DNA from: Candidatus Omnitrophota bacterium
Lineage (GTDB): Bacteria; Omnitrophota; Koll11; Aquiviventales; Aquiviventaceae
Assembly: GCA_016196415.1 (NCBI GenBank)
Contig: JACPXS010000112.1
Coordinates: forward strand, 1-15,616
Direction: 5' to 3'
DNA: 15,616 nucleotides
In this document: one piece after another, positions 1-6,538 of the stretch
How positions within the stretch are numbered: the stretch's first letter is position 1
Layout of the letters: every line of letters starts with the position of its first letter
Made by a program: the position numbers and the translations under genes
The notes under the pieces: model-generated
Told to the model about the DNA's origin: nothing
The model's database searches: none
What the model saw: the letters and a program-made list of their open reading frames with translations, nothing else

Positions 1-1
1 C

Positions 2-418
2 GAGGTCGTGGCGAAGCGCGGCAATCTCGCGGGTATGATCCCCGACGGCCGTCGCGACGTCCGCAGCGATGAGCTGGAAAATAAAGTAATCCTCAGCAAG
101 GATGTTGGGCCGTGGAATCTGGTGGGCAACTTCGTCTTTGAAAAGCCGCTCAACACCCATAGCGATTGGGAGTTTGAGTACACCGCCGGGGTGAGCTATG
201 CGCTGACGGACCGAACCCGCGCCGGCCTTGAATGGAAAGAGACCTTGGGCGATTCGGATGAATTCGGGTTTCGGCGGAAGGATCACAACATCGTGCTTGC
301 GCTAGGCCTCTACACGAGCCTCACCCCGCATGTGCGCGTACTCATCGGCCCAGCGTTCGGGTTGACCCGTGCGAGCGACGACCTGCAACTCCGCAGCATT
401 ATGGAAATGGAGTTTTGA
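2..418 (+). CDS. Outer-membrane beta-barrel protein, C-terminal part
   Basis: The reading frame is open from base 2, so the N-terminus lies to the left of the window and about 138 residues are visible. The visible part alternates short strand-like segments (for example WNLVGNFVFEKP, WEFEYTAGVSYALT, TRAGLEWKETLG, HNIVLALGLYTSL, VRVLIGPAFGL) with polar turns. It ends in MEMEF; a terminal aromatic residue is the usual beta-signal recognised by the BAM assembly machinery. It is probably an outer-membrane barrel, but I cannot name the substrate. Its TGA overlaps the ATG of the ZIP permease gene (TGATG), so the two are probably co-translated and may act together in metal handling. The GTG at base 8 is an internal codon and not a credible start. 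Confidence 0.7.
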   Translation, partial: EVVAKRGNLAGMIPDGRRDVRSDELENKVILSKDVGPWNLVGNFVFEKPLNTHSDWEFEYTAGVSYALTDRTRAGLEWKETLGDSDEFGFRRKDHNIVLALGLYTSLTPHVRVLIGPAFGLTRASDDLQLRSIMEMEF

Positions 419-1641
419 TGACGCATTCCCTCGCAGAGGGGCCCTGGCTTCTTGGTTTGCTGGCCGGGGGCACCATTGTCCTCGGGTTGCCGATCGCTCG
501 CCTGCGCCATGTCACGACCCGCGCCAGAGCCTTCCTGAATGCCGTCTCCACCGGCGTGTTGATTTTCCTCTTGGTCGAGATGTCCGGCCACTTGCTCGAA
601 GGGATTGAAGAGCTGGTGGAAGAGGCGATAGCGCGTGGCAGCCCGCTCACCGCTGCCCTGCGAGACGGCGGGCTCTTCGTGCTCGGCTTCTCCCTCGGCT
701 TGTTGGGGATGGTCTATTTCGAGCGGCGTTTCCTCGGCGCGGCGAAAAACGGCCTGGCGCCTCGGGCGCGGGCGAAGCAGATCGCCTTCATGATCGCCGT
801 GGGGCTGGGGCTGCACAACTTCAGCGAAGGGTTGGCGATCGGGCAGGGGTATGCGGCCGGGGCCATGCGGCTGGCATGGCTGCTGGCCATTGGGTTTGCC
901 CTGCACAACGCCACGGAGGGATTCGGGATCGCCGCTCCGCTGTCGGGCCACCAGGTACGGTGGAGGTTTTTGCTCGGAGCCGGGGTGATTGCCGGAGGCC
1001 CGACGTTTCTGGGCGCGATCGTGGGCGGCTGGTGGGCGAACAAACCCGCCGAAACATTCTGCCTCGCGCTGGCCTCAGGAACTATCCTCTATATTGTGGG
1101 GGAGCTTCTCCATCTGGGACGGCAACTGAAAGAAGAGTCGGTGGTAGGGCTGGGGTTGCTGACCGGGTTTTTCGTCGCGGTCCTCACGGACTTCCTGTTG
1201 ATCGGCGCGATGGCGCATGGGAGCGGAGCGGCCGATGCGCATGAAACCCACGAATCGCGCTATGACCTGACGGAGGTGGGCGAGCACGCGCCCCGGCATG
1301 GCGGGTTCTTCGGGGACGCCGATGACCTCTACCACTACGAGCTGGTCTTGGATGCGCCCAATCAACTGCGGTTGTACGTGAACGATGAGCGTAACCGTCC
1401 CCTCAATGTCCGTCTCCTTCAGGGGCGGTGGACGCTGGACCCGGATGAGTCCGCGCCACGGACCGGAGCCTTCAGCCCCGCCATCGATGGGGGCTACTTT
1501 ATGGCCACGCTACCCCTTCCTCTAAAGAGCCCTGTGCATGTTGAAGTCGCCGTCCAGAAAGGCTCGGTGTGGGCTCCTATGGAGTTTTTCCTCCCAGCTC
1601 CATCGATTCTCCCTGACGCCCAAGCCACCGGATCCCAGTAA
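418..1641 (+). CDS. ZIP-family metal permease with extra C-terminal soluble domain
   Basis: A 407-residue membrane protein of the ZIP (Zrt/Irt-like) family, which moves divalent metals such as zinc or iron across the inner membrane. Hydrophobic segments occur at about 8-26, 41-60, 85-100, 122-140, 152-170, 185-203, 213-231 and 242-265. The family metal-site motifs are present: HNFSEG at 133-138, HNATEG at 163-168, and a GELLH segment near 228-232. After the last membrane segment comes a His-rich linker (HGSGAADAHETHES, 267-280). A soluble domain of about 115 residues (290-395) follows, predicted beta-rich, beginning RHGGFFGDADDLYHYELVL. Typical bacterial ZIPs are about 250-300 residues and lack this part. 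The start is ATG 418, in TGATG overlap with the upstream barrel gene; a TTG at 415 is less likely. ZIP assignment is firm, the metal is unknown. Confidence 0.9.
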   Translation: MTHSLAEGPWLLGLLAGGTIVLGLPIARLRHVTTRARAFLNAVSTGVLIFLLVEMSGHLLEGIEELVEEAIARGSPLTAALRDGGLFVLGFSLGLLGMVYFERRFLGAAKNGLAPRARAKQIAFMIAVGLGLHNFSEGLAIGQGYAAGAMRLAWLLAIGFALHNATEGFGIAAPLSGHQVRWRFLLGAGVIAGGPTFLGAIVGGWWANKPAETFCLALASGTILYIVGELLHLGRQLKEESVVGLGLLTGFFVAVLTDFLLIGAMAHGSGAADAHETHESRYDLTEVGEHAPRHGGFFGDADDLYHYELVLDAPNQLRLYVNDERNRPLNVRLLQGRWTLDPDESAPRTGAFSPAIDGGYFMATLPLPLKSPVHVEVAVQKGSVWAPMEFFLPAPSILPDAQATGSQ

Positions 1642-1717
1642 GCCGGCGTCCCTCCTCTCCCAGCACGCTCTTCCCCACCCGCCCCGTACCCCGCTGTCCC
1701 CGAGGAGGGCCTGCGCG

Positions 1718-1726
1718 TGCTATAAT
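1718..1726 (+). promoter_or_regulatory. Extended -10 promoter for nadE
   Basis: TGC followed directly by a perfect TATAAT (1721-1726) forms an extended -10 element. There is no good TTGACA at the expected distance, which fits extended -10 promoters. Transcription would begin near 1733, only about 11 bases before the nadE ATG at 1744, so the mRNA would be nearly leaderless. The 100-bp gap otherwise holds C-rich sequence without a recognisable terminator for the ZIP gene. Confidence 0.5.
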
Positions 1727-1743
1727 ACGAGCTTCCTACGAGG

Positions 1744-3438
1744 ATGCCCCCCCTGCGTGTAGCCTTAGCACAACTCAACGTCACCGTTGGAGACCTTGAG
1801 GGGAATCGGCGCTTGATCGGGGATGCGATCTGTCGCGCGCGCGCCTGGATGGCCGATGTCGTCGTGGTGCCGGAACTGGCGATTACCGGCTACCCCCCCG
1901 AGGATCTGCTCCTGAAACCGCAGTTTGTGGAGGCCAATCGGCTCTCCCTTGAACGGTTGACTCCGCTTGCGCGCGGGCTCATCGCGCTGGTCGGATTTGT
2001 GGACCGCGATCCGCAGGGGCGTCTCTACAATGCGGCCGCGGTGCTGGCCGAAGGCCGGCGCGTGGCGAGCTATCGGAAACAGTATTTGCCAAACTACGGC
2101 GTCTTCGATGAGCAGCGGTATTTCGCCGCCGGCTCGGGCTCGCTGATCCTGGATCTCGACGGGGTTCGCGTCGGGCTGACGATCTGTGAGGATTTGTGGG
2201 AACAGCACCCCTGCGAGGCGTTGGCCGCCTCCGGCGCGCAGGTGGTCGTCAATCTCTCGGCCAGCCCGTACCACGCCGGAAAACTCAACGTGCGCGAAGC
2301 GCTGTTCGGGGAGCGCGCTCGGGACAACCGCCTGGCCGTCGCCTACTGCAATGTGGTCGGGGGGCAGGATGAGCTGGTCTTTGATGGGGCGAGCTTGTTC
2401 TTGGACGCGCAGGGGCGCGAGATCGCCCACGCGAGGCAGTTTCAACCGGACCTCTTGGTGCGGGACCTGGCGGTTGGGCCGCCGCGTGCGATGCGGCGCG
2501 CGCCGCACGCAGTACGGGTGATCCGCGTGGCGCACCGCATCCTGAAGCGCCCTCCCCTGCGATGCGAGCCCATCCGGAGGCTCACCGAGACGGAAGAGGT
2601 CTACGAGGCGCTGACGTTGGGCGTGCGGGACTACGTGCGCAAGAATCGGTTCTCGACGGTGGTGCTGGGGCTCTCCGGCGGGATTGATTCGGCGTTGACG
2701 GCCTGCCTGGCGGTGGATGCGCTCGGGGCCGCGAACGTCAACGGCGTGGTGATGCCGTCGCGTTTCTCCTCGGAGGCCACCCAGACCGATGCCAGAGCGC
2801 TCACCCGCGCGCTGGGAATCGAGCTGCTGGAGATGTCCATCGAGCCGATCTTCACGGCGTACGGGGCGGCCTTACAGCCGTTCTTCGGCGATCGGCCCCC
2901 CGATGTGACCGAGCAGAACATCCAAGCCAGGATCCGCGGTCACCTGCTCATGGCGCTGTCCAACAAGTTCGGGTGGCTCGTCCTGACGACCGGCAATAAG
3001 AGCGAGCTCGCCACGGGCTACTGCACGCTCTACGGCGACATGGCTGGCGGGTTTGCGGTGATTAAGGATGTGCCCAAAACGCTGGTGTACCGGTTGGCTC
3101 GGTTTCGCAACCAGCGAGGGCCGGGTCGCCCGATTGCGGAAAGCATTATGACCAGGGTCCCGACGGCGGAGCTGGCGCCCAACCAGACCGATCAAGACAC
3201 CTTGCCGCCCTACGAGACGTTAGATCGGATCATCAAGGCCTACGTGGAGGAGGACCGCAGCTTCCAGGAGATCTTCAGCCTGCAGCGAGTGGATCCTGCG
3301 CTCGTCGCGCAGGTGTTGCAGATGGTCGACCGCGCCGAATACAAGCGGCGCCAAGGGGCTCCCGGCATCAAGATTACGCCGAAGGCGTTCGGCAAAGATC
3401 GCCGCATGCCCATCACCAACCGCTTCCAGGAGAGCTGA
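1744..3438 (+). CDS. nadE: Glutamine-dependent NAD+ synthetase
   Basis: A 564-residue two-domain enzyme that makes NAD+ from nicotinic acid adenine dinucleotide, ATP and glutamine; this is the last step of NAD synthesis, in the cytoplasm. Residues 5-265 are a nitrilase-fold glutaminase with the expected triad: E44 (VPELAITGYPPEDL), K112 (YRKQYLPNYGVFDE) and C148 (LTICEDLWE). Residues 285-560 are the synthetase domain, with the ATP-binding loop SGGIDSALT at 311-319 and a conserved TTGNKSELATGYCTLYGDMAGG region at 415-436, quoted in part as TTGNKSELATGY. The length matches the bacterial glutamine-dependent class. A GAGG touches the ATG at 1744 with no spacer, so initiation may be leaderless-like. 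A CTG at 1753 would have better spacing but is a rare start. It is monocistronic or leads into the regulator at 3762, from which it is now separated by an inserted element. Confidence 0.97.
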   Translation: MPPLRVALAQLNVTVGDLEGNRRLIGDAICRARAWMADVVVVPELAITGYPPEDLLLKPQFVEANRLSLERLTPLARGLIALVGFVDRDPQGRLYNAAAVLAEGRRVASYRKQYLPNYGVFDEQRYFAAGSGSLILDLDGVRVGLTICEDLWEQHPCEALAASGAQVVVNLSASPYHAGKLNVREALFGERARDNRLAVAYCNVVGGQDELVFDGASLFLDAQGREIAHARQFQPDLLVRDLAVGPPRAMRRAPHAVRVIRVAHRILKRPPLRCEPIRRLTETEEVYEALTLGVRDYVRKNRFSTVVLGLSGGIDSALTACLAVDALGAANVNGVVMPSRFSSEATQTDARALTRALGIELLEMSIEPIFTAYGAALQPFFGDRPPDVTEQNIQARIRGHLLMALSNKFGWLVLTTGNKSELATGYCTLYGDMAGGFAVIKDVPKTLVYRLARFRNQRGPGRPIAESIMTRVPTAELAPNQTDQDTLPPYETLDRIIKAYVEEDRSFQEIFSLQRVDPALVAQVLQMVDRAEYKRRQGAPGIKITPKAFGKDRRMPITNRFQES

Positions 3439-3444
3439 AATGGT

Positions 3445-3479
3445 GAGTGACCGGTGATGAGTGGCGAGTGACGAGTGAT
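3445..3479 (+). repeat. Left heptamer repeat array (GAGTGAY-type, five units)
   Basis: Five 7-bp units run head to tail: GAGTGAC at 3445, CGGTGAT at 3452, GAGTGGC at 3459, GAGTGAC at 3466 and GAGTGAT at 3473. They begin six bases after the nadE stop codon. The last unit overlaps the ATG (3478) of the decayed four-helix-bundle gene. The array is inverted relative to the one at 3728-3755. Confidence 0.85.
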
Positions 3480-3759
3480 GATCCGAAGCTTTCGGGAGCT
3501 TGATGTATGGCGAAAAGCCCACGCGCTCGCCCTTGAAATCTTCCATTCCAAGGAGTTGATTCAGTTCCTTAACATTGCGAAGCGGTCTGTGAGCGAAGTG
3601 CAGTACCTGCTCCAGTTTTCAGTCGATCAGGAACTCTTGGTTCAAGAGGAGTTTCGCCAGTGGGATGATCGTTACGAAGAAGTACACCGAATGCTTGGCG
3701 GCTTGAGGCGCTCATTAAACGGTTTTTCTCGCCACTCGTCACTCACCACTCGCCACTGA
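3478..3759 (+). pseudogene. Four-helix-bundle protein (S23/Avd-like), internally deleted
   Basis: The 93-residue product starts MIRSFRELDVWRKAHALALE and continues ELIQFLNIAKRSVSEVQYLL and YEEVHRMLGGLRRSL. These are the N-terminal helix and the C-terminal half of the four-helix-bundle family (TIGR02436, related to the 23S rRNA intervening-sequence protein and to the Avd protein of diversity-generating retroelements). The family's central segment, about 35-40 residues with the conserved QLRRAA.S...NIAEG-like motif, is missing: residue F22 joins directly to HSKELIQF. Family members are usually about 115-130 residues. The deletion is in frame, so a protein could still be made, but helix 2 is lost and it is unlikely to fold normally. 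The last residues (SRHSSLTTRH) are encoded by the right repeat array. GTG 3475 is an alternative start. Confidence 0.75.
3728..3755 (-). repeat. Right heptamer repeat array (CTCGYCA-type, four units)
   Basis: Four 7-bp units, CTCGCCA at 3728, CTCGTCA at 3735, CTCACCA at 3742 and CTCGCCA at 3749, are the inverted counterpart of the array at 3445-3479. The array overlaps the end of the decayed gene and stops a few bases before the response-regulator ATG at 3762, occupying the place where that gene's ribosome binding site would be. Confidence 0.85.
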
Positions 3760-3761
3760 CG

Positions 3762-4442
3762 ATGTATCGCGTCCTCTTCATCACGGACGACTGGGATCGG
3801 AAAAAGCCGCTCAAGTCGGGCTTGCTGGAGCGCGGCTTTTCCCTGGCGCCGATCGCCTCAGGCGAGCTGTTCAAGGACGACTTCGCCCCGCAACCACCGG
3901 ATCTCGTGGTGGTGGATTTGGAGCGCTGCGCCACCGAAGGCGCCAAGCTCTGCCACGCCCTCAAGCGCGAGCGCGCCCTGAAGGAGCCGCCCCTCGTTCT
4001 CTTGGTGACCGAGAACCTGCTGGGTCGCATCGACTTTGGCTGGGGCGTTGACGACTACCTCACGCTGCCCGTGACGGCGACGCGGCTCGCCGAACGGCTC
4101 AACTTCCTCATCTGGAAGCTGCACCGCGTGGCACCCGCCAACGGGTTCTCCCACGGCGGCTTGGTGGTCGACTTCGAACGCTACGAAGTCCATGTGAACG
4201 GCCAGCCGGCGGACCTGACGTATAAAGAGTTTGAGCTGCTGAAGTTCCTCGTCTTGCACGCCGGCAAGCCCTTCACGCGGGAGGCCCTGCTGGATAAGGT
4301 CTGGGGGTACGACTATTACGGGGGGACCCGCACCGTGGATGTGCACGTCCGCCGCCTGCGCGCCAAGATCGAAACCGGCGGTTGCACCTACATCGAGACG
4401 GTCCGCCACGTCGGCTATAAGTTCGTCCCGCCGCCCGCCTGA
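3762..4442 (+). CDS. OmpR/PhoB-type response regulator with degenerate receiver
   Basis: A 226-residue DNA-binding regulator. Residues 1-120 are a receiver-like domain with an acidic pair D9/D10, a candidate phospho-acceptor D52 (VVVDLERC) and T83. The nearly invariant lysine of receivers is replaced by leucine (DDYLTLPV, L102), so normal phosphorylation signalling is doubtful. Residues 129-224 are a complete winged-helix domain: LTYKEFELLKFLVLHAG, then TRTVDVHVRRLRAKI as recognition helix, and GYKF in the wing. No histidine kinase gene is adjacent. The 5' end has no clear Shine-Dalgarno sequence, because a heptamer repeat array lies immediately upstream. Function is unknown; it is a candidate to bind the 11-bp repeats further right, as is the orphan regulator at 7071. 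Family assignment is firm, loss of phospho-control is inference. Confidence 0.9.
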   Translation: MYRVLFITDDWDRKKPLKSGLLERGFSLAPIASGELFKDDFAPQPPDLVVVDLERCATEGAKLCHALKRERALKEPPLVLLVTENLLGRIDFGWGVDDYLTLPVTATRLAERLNFLIWKLHRVAPANGFSHGGLVVDFERYEVHVNGQPADLTYKEFELLKFLVLHAGKPFTREALLDKVWGYDYYGGTRTVDVHVRRLRAKIETGGCTYIETVRHVGYKFVPPPA

Positions 4443-4452
4443 GTCTCCAGGC

Positions 4453-4465
4453 GGGGTCAGACCCC
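4453..4465. repeat. REP-like palindrome GGGGTCAGACCCC (solo copy)
   Basis: A 13-bp perfect palindrome around a central A, ten bases after the response-regulator stop. The same 13 bases occur at 6945-6957, and the reverse complement at 6986-6998. Such palindromes are typical of REP sequences spread by REP-associated tyrosine transposases (RAYT); no transposase is in the window. Confidence 0.7.
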
Positions 4466-4598
4466 CAAGCCCTTCACATCTCACCTTCAACGAACGAAGC
4501 CCTGGACCTCGCAACCACAGCGAAGTTATCCCAGCATACCGAACAGCAAGGGAGAGACGCCAAACACGGATGCCTCCCACAGGGCGGTCGTCGTAGCG

Positions 4599-4637
4599 CC
4601 GGGTTGTTCCGGGGATGGGGAACAGCCCGGAATTTTT
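4599..4637 (+). terminator. Rho-independent terminator after the response regulator
   Basis: CCGGGTTGTTCC (4599-4610) pairs with GGAACAGCCCGG (4619-4630) across an 8-base loop, with one G-U pair. TTTTT follows at 4633-4637. It ends transcription about 190 bases after the regulator stop. The rest of 4443-4724 holds only the solo palindrome at 4453; I see no gene in it. Confidence 0.8.
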
Positions 4638-4724
4638 CTGGCAGGTGGCATCCGGATCATTCCTCCACGGCGTAGTACCTAGTGAAGGGTCGTGAAGCGT
4701 GACCTGCGAACCGGGGAGGATGGC

Positions 4725-4988
4725 ATGAGACTCTTCGTGGTACTTCGAGGGAAAACACGGGTTCGGCTGTCTGGCAGCCGTCTGTCCAACGGCCCTCCGA
4801 CCCCGTCGCCCGCACCCACATTCTTGCTCTTGTCCGATGAGCATGGGGCCGAGCAACACAGCGACCTGCTGGCCTCCTGCTTGTTACGAGCCCTGGAGGC
4901 GGTGCACCGCAACGGGAAGTCGGCGAGCAGTCCTGATGAGAGCACACAAGTTACAAGAGACGCTGGGAACAGCCGCGAAGAGCACTGA
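4725..4988 (+). CDS. Small hypothetical ORF, doubtful
   Basis: An 87-residue ORF beginning MRLFVVLRGKTRVRLSG, with a reasonable Shine-Dalgarno sequence (GGGGAGGA, 4713-4720, four bases before ATG 4725). The middle (FLLLSDEHGAEQHSDLLASC, about 43-62) looks protein-like, but the last 20 residues are low-complexity and polar. A second small ORF in the +1 frame overlaps its end, so these may be two halves of one frameshifted gene. I recognise no family. It lies between the terminator at 4637 and the sigma-factor gene. Confidence 0.3.
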   Translation: MRLFVVLRGKTRVRLSGSRLSNGPPTPSPAPTFLLLSDEHGAEQHSDLLASCLLRALEAVHRNGKSASSPDESTQVTRDAGNSREEH

Positions 4989-5121
4989 GCAGTCGATCCC
5001 ATCGCGACTGGTGCGCCATGCGGTTGAGGTGAGGCATGTCATTCGGCGCACGGAAGATCCTGCACTCCAGCGCACCCTGCAGCAGCTCCTGAAGCAGTGC
5101 ATGATTGCCTACCATGCCTGA
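4936..5121 (+). CDS. Small hypothetical helical ORF, doubtful
   Basis: A 61-residue ORF in a different frame from the ORF at 4725, which it overlaps by about 50 bases. The segment RLVRHAVEVRHVIRRTEDPA with LQRTLQQLLKQCMIAYH reads as two amphipathic helices, which is more protein-like than random. No good ribosome binding site precedes ATG 4936. It could be the C-terminal half of the preceding ORF after a frameshift. No family is recognised. The frame is also open further upstream to 4837. Confidence 0.3.
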   Translation: MRAHKLQETLGTAAKSTEQSIPSRLVRHAVEVRHVIRRTEDPALQRTLQQLLKQCMIAYHA

Positions 5122-5193
5122 AGACAGAGGAACACCGAGGTGGGCGCCGGTTTCTGATTGCGCCCCTCGCTCTTCTATGATAGAAGGATTGGG

Positions 5194-5787
5194 ATGGGTG
5201 GTGAACGCGCTCAAGATACGGCCTCACTTCTGCAGCGCACGGCCCGCGGGGACCGCGAGGCGTTCACGTGTTTCTACGACCGCTACGCCTCCCTCGTCTT
5301 CACCTTTGCCATCCGCCTTCTGCGAGCATCATCCGATGCGGAAGATTTGTTGCAAGACGTGTTCCTGCATGTCTGGTACCGCGCTGCGACGTACGCGCCT
5401 GAGCGAGGCAGCCCTGAGGCCTGGCTCATCACCATCACGCGCAGCCGGGCGCTGGATCGCCTTCGATCGCGTCAACGACGCGAGAAACGCGTCGTGTTGT
5501 TGGAGGAGCCTGCGCAACTCGAGGAGATCGAGGGAGAGGTGCCAGCGGCGGCACCCCTTGGGGAGCGCGAGATCATCGCGGGCGCGCTGGCGCAACTCCC
5601 TGACGTGCAGCGCACCGCGCTGGAGTTGGCCTACTTCGAGGGGTTCACGCAATCAGAAATTGCGGCCCGCGTAGGCGTGCCGCTTGGGACGGTGAAGACC
5701 CGGATTCACGACGGCTTGCTCCACTTACGCAAGCAGTTCCAAGCACAAGCAGGTCGAGGGCAGGATGAATCACGACGAGTGGCTTGA
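5194..5787 (+). CDS. ECF-type RNA polymerase sigma factor (SigK-like)
   Basis: A 197-residue extracytoplasmic-function sigma factor that directs RNA polymerase to a stress regulon. Region 2 spans about 22-92, with DAEDLLQDVFLHVW (48-61) as the -10 recognition helix. After a linker, region 4 spans about 126-182, with FTQSEIAARVGVPLGTVKTR (151-170) as the helix-turn-helix that reads the -35 element. Start ATG 5194 is chosen because AGAAGGA (5182-5188) lies five bases upstream; an earlier TTG at 5158 has no such site. A TATGAT at 5176-5181 is a possible -10, but it lies too close for a normal leader. Its 3' end overlaps the anti-sigma gene by 23 bp, the usual coupling of SigK/RskA-type pairs. 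The trigger is unknown. Confidence 0.93.
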   Translation: MGGERAQDTASLLQRTARGDREAFTCFYDRYASLVFTFAIRLLRASSDAEDLLQDVFLHVWYRAATYAPERGSPEAWLITITRSRALDRLRSRQRREKRVVLLEEPAQLEEIEGEVPAAAPLGEREIIAGALAQLPDVQRTALELAYFEGFTQSEIAARVGVPLGTVKTRIHDGLLHLRKQFQAQAGRGQDESRRVA

Positions 5788-6538
5788 ACCTGTAGAAGTC
5801 TACGCCCTGGGCGCGCTTGACGGGGAAGATCTCGCCAAGTGTGAGGCGCACTTGCAGGCGGGCTGTGAACTCTGTCCGCGTCACCTCAACGAGATCCGCG
5901 AGACGCTGACGCTCATCCCGCAGTCGCTTCCCCGGCTCGAGCCTCCTGCCGCGGTGAAAACGCGGGTGCTGCAGCAGCTCCCCGCTCCCCTGCTGGCCGC
6001 GGCCGTGCTCCAACCCCGCATCCCATGGGCGGGGTGGGCGGTGGGTGTGACGGCGGTCGCGGCGCTGAGCTTCATACTGGTGATGTCGCATACGACGCAG
6101 CGGAGCGTGCAGCAAGAACTGGCGCGACGGATCGAGCTGACCATCCAGCTTCGTCATGAATTGACGAAGCTGGAGCCTCTCACGGAATTCTTAATCAATC
6201 CCAACACGCGTCTCGTGGAGCTTCGCGGCTTACCCCCGAGTCCGGGCGCAAGCGGCCGGTTGCTCTGGAATCCGGTCACCCGGGAGGGCGTTCTGCTCAC
6301 CACAGGCCTGCCCCCGATCCCGTCGGATCAGGTCTATGAGCTGTGGGCCCTGGCAGGCGCCAAGGCCATTCCCGCCGGCCTCTTCAGCATCGATGCGCAG
6401 GGCCGCGGTGTGCTGCGGGTGCCGGACCTGCCTGCACGAGAGTCCTATGACGGGTTTGCCGTCACCCTCGAGCCAGCCGGCGGAGTGCAACAACCCACCG
6501 GCGCCATGCACCTCCTCGGGCATGCGTATGCACGCTGA
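5765..6538 (+). CDS. RskA-family membrane anti-sigma factor
   Basis: A 257-residue inner-membrane protein expected to hold the upstream sigma factor inactive until a signal arrives. Residues 1-60 are the cytoplasmic sigma-binding region, beginning EVYALGALDGEDLAKCEAHL, with a zinc-binding-type motif H29-x4-C34-x2-C37. One membrane helix lies at about 88-107 (WAGWAVGVTAVAALSFILVM). A short coiled segment (110-135) and a periplasmic RskA C-terminal domain (about 145-257) follow, with the typical YELWAL (191-196) and FAVTLEPAGGVQQPTG (231-246). The start overlaps the sigma gene by 23 bp, and the end overlaps the PilZ gene start by 17 bp, so all three form one operon. Release probably involves regulated proteolysis, as in this family; no protease gene is nearby. 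Confidence 0.92.
   Translation: MNHDEWLEPVEVYALGALDGEDLAKCEAHLQAGCELCPRHLNEIRETLTLIPQSLPRLEPPAAVKTRVLQQLPAPLLAAAVLQPRIPWAGWAVGVTAVAALSFILVMSHTTQRSVQQELARRIELTIQLRHELTKLEPLTEFLINPNTRLVELRGLPPSPGASGRLLWNPVTREGVLLTTGLPPIPSDQVYELWALAGAKAIPAGLFSIDAQGRGVLRVPDLPARESYDGFAVTLEPAGGVQQPTGAMHLLGHAYAR

Larger units (their letters stand above)
3445..3755 (+). mobile_element. Putative small mobile element with heptamer inverted-repeat ends
   Basis: A unit of about 310 bp is bounded by heptamer arrays in opposite orientation (GAGTGAY units on the left, CTCGYCA units on the right) and holds one small gene for a four-helix-bundle protein. It lies tightly between nadE and the response-regulator gene: six bases from the nadE stop and about seven from the next ATG. 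This suggests insertion into a short intergenic gap. No transposase is present. From general recall, four-helix-bundle genes of this type occur in rRNA intervening sequences and scattered in many environmental genomes, but I cannot confirm mobility from one copy. Confidence 0.45.

Noticed and set aside
3445..3755. CRISPR-like array or diversity-generating retroelement
   Set aside because: The repeats are 7-bp contiguous units without spacers. There is no reverse transcriptase or template repeat; only the Avd-like four-helix-bundle resemblance remains.
3858..4859. A 333-codon minus-strand frame across the response regulator and the gap after it
   Set aside because: It spans a clear regulator gene and a rho-independent terminator and shows no recognisable domain.
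5136..5168. Possible terminator stem before the sigma-factor gene
   Set aside because: CGAGG-type arms pair only with a bulge, and no T-tract follows.
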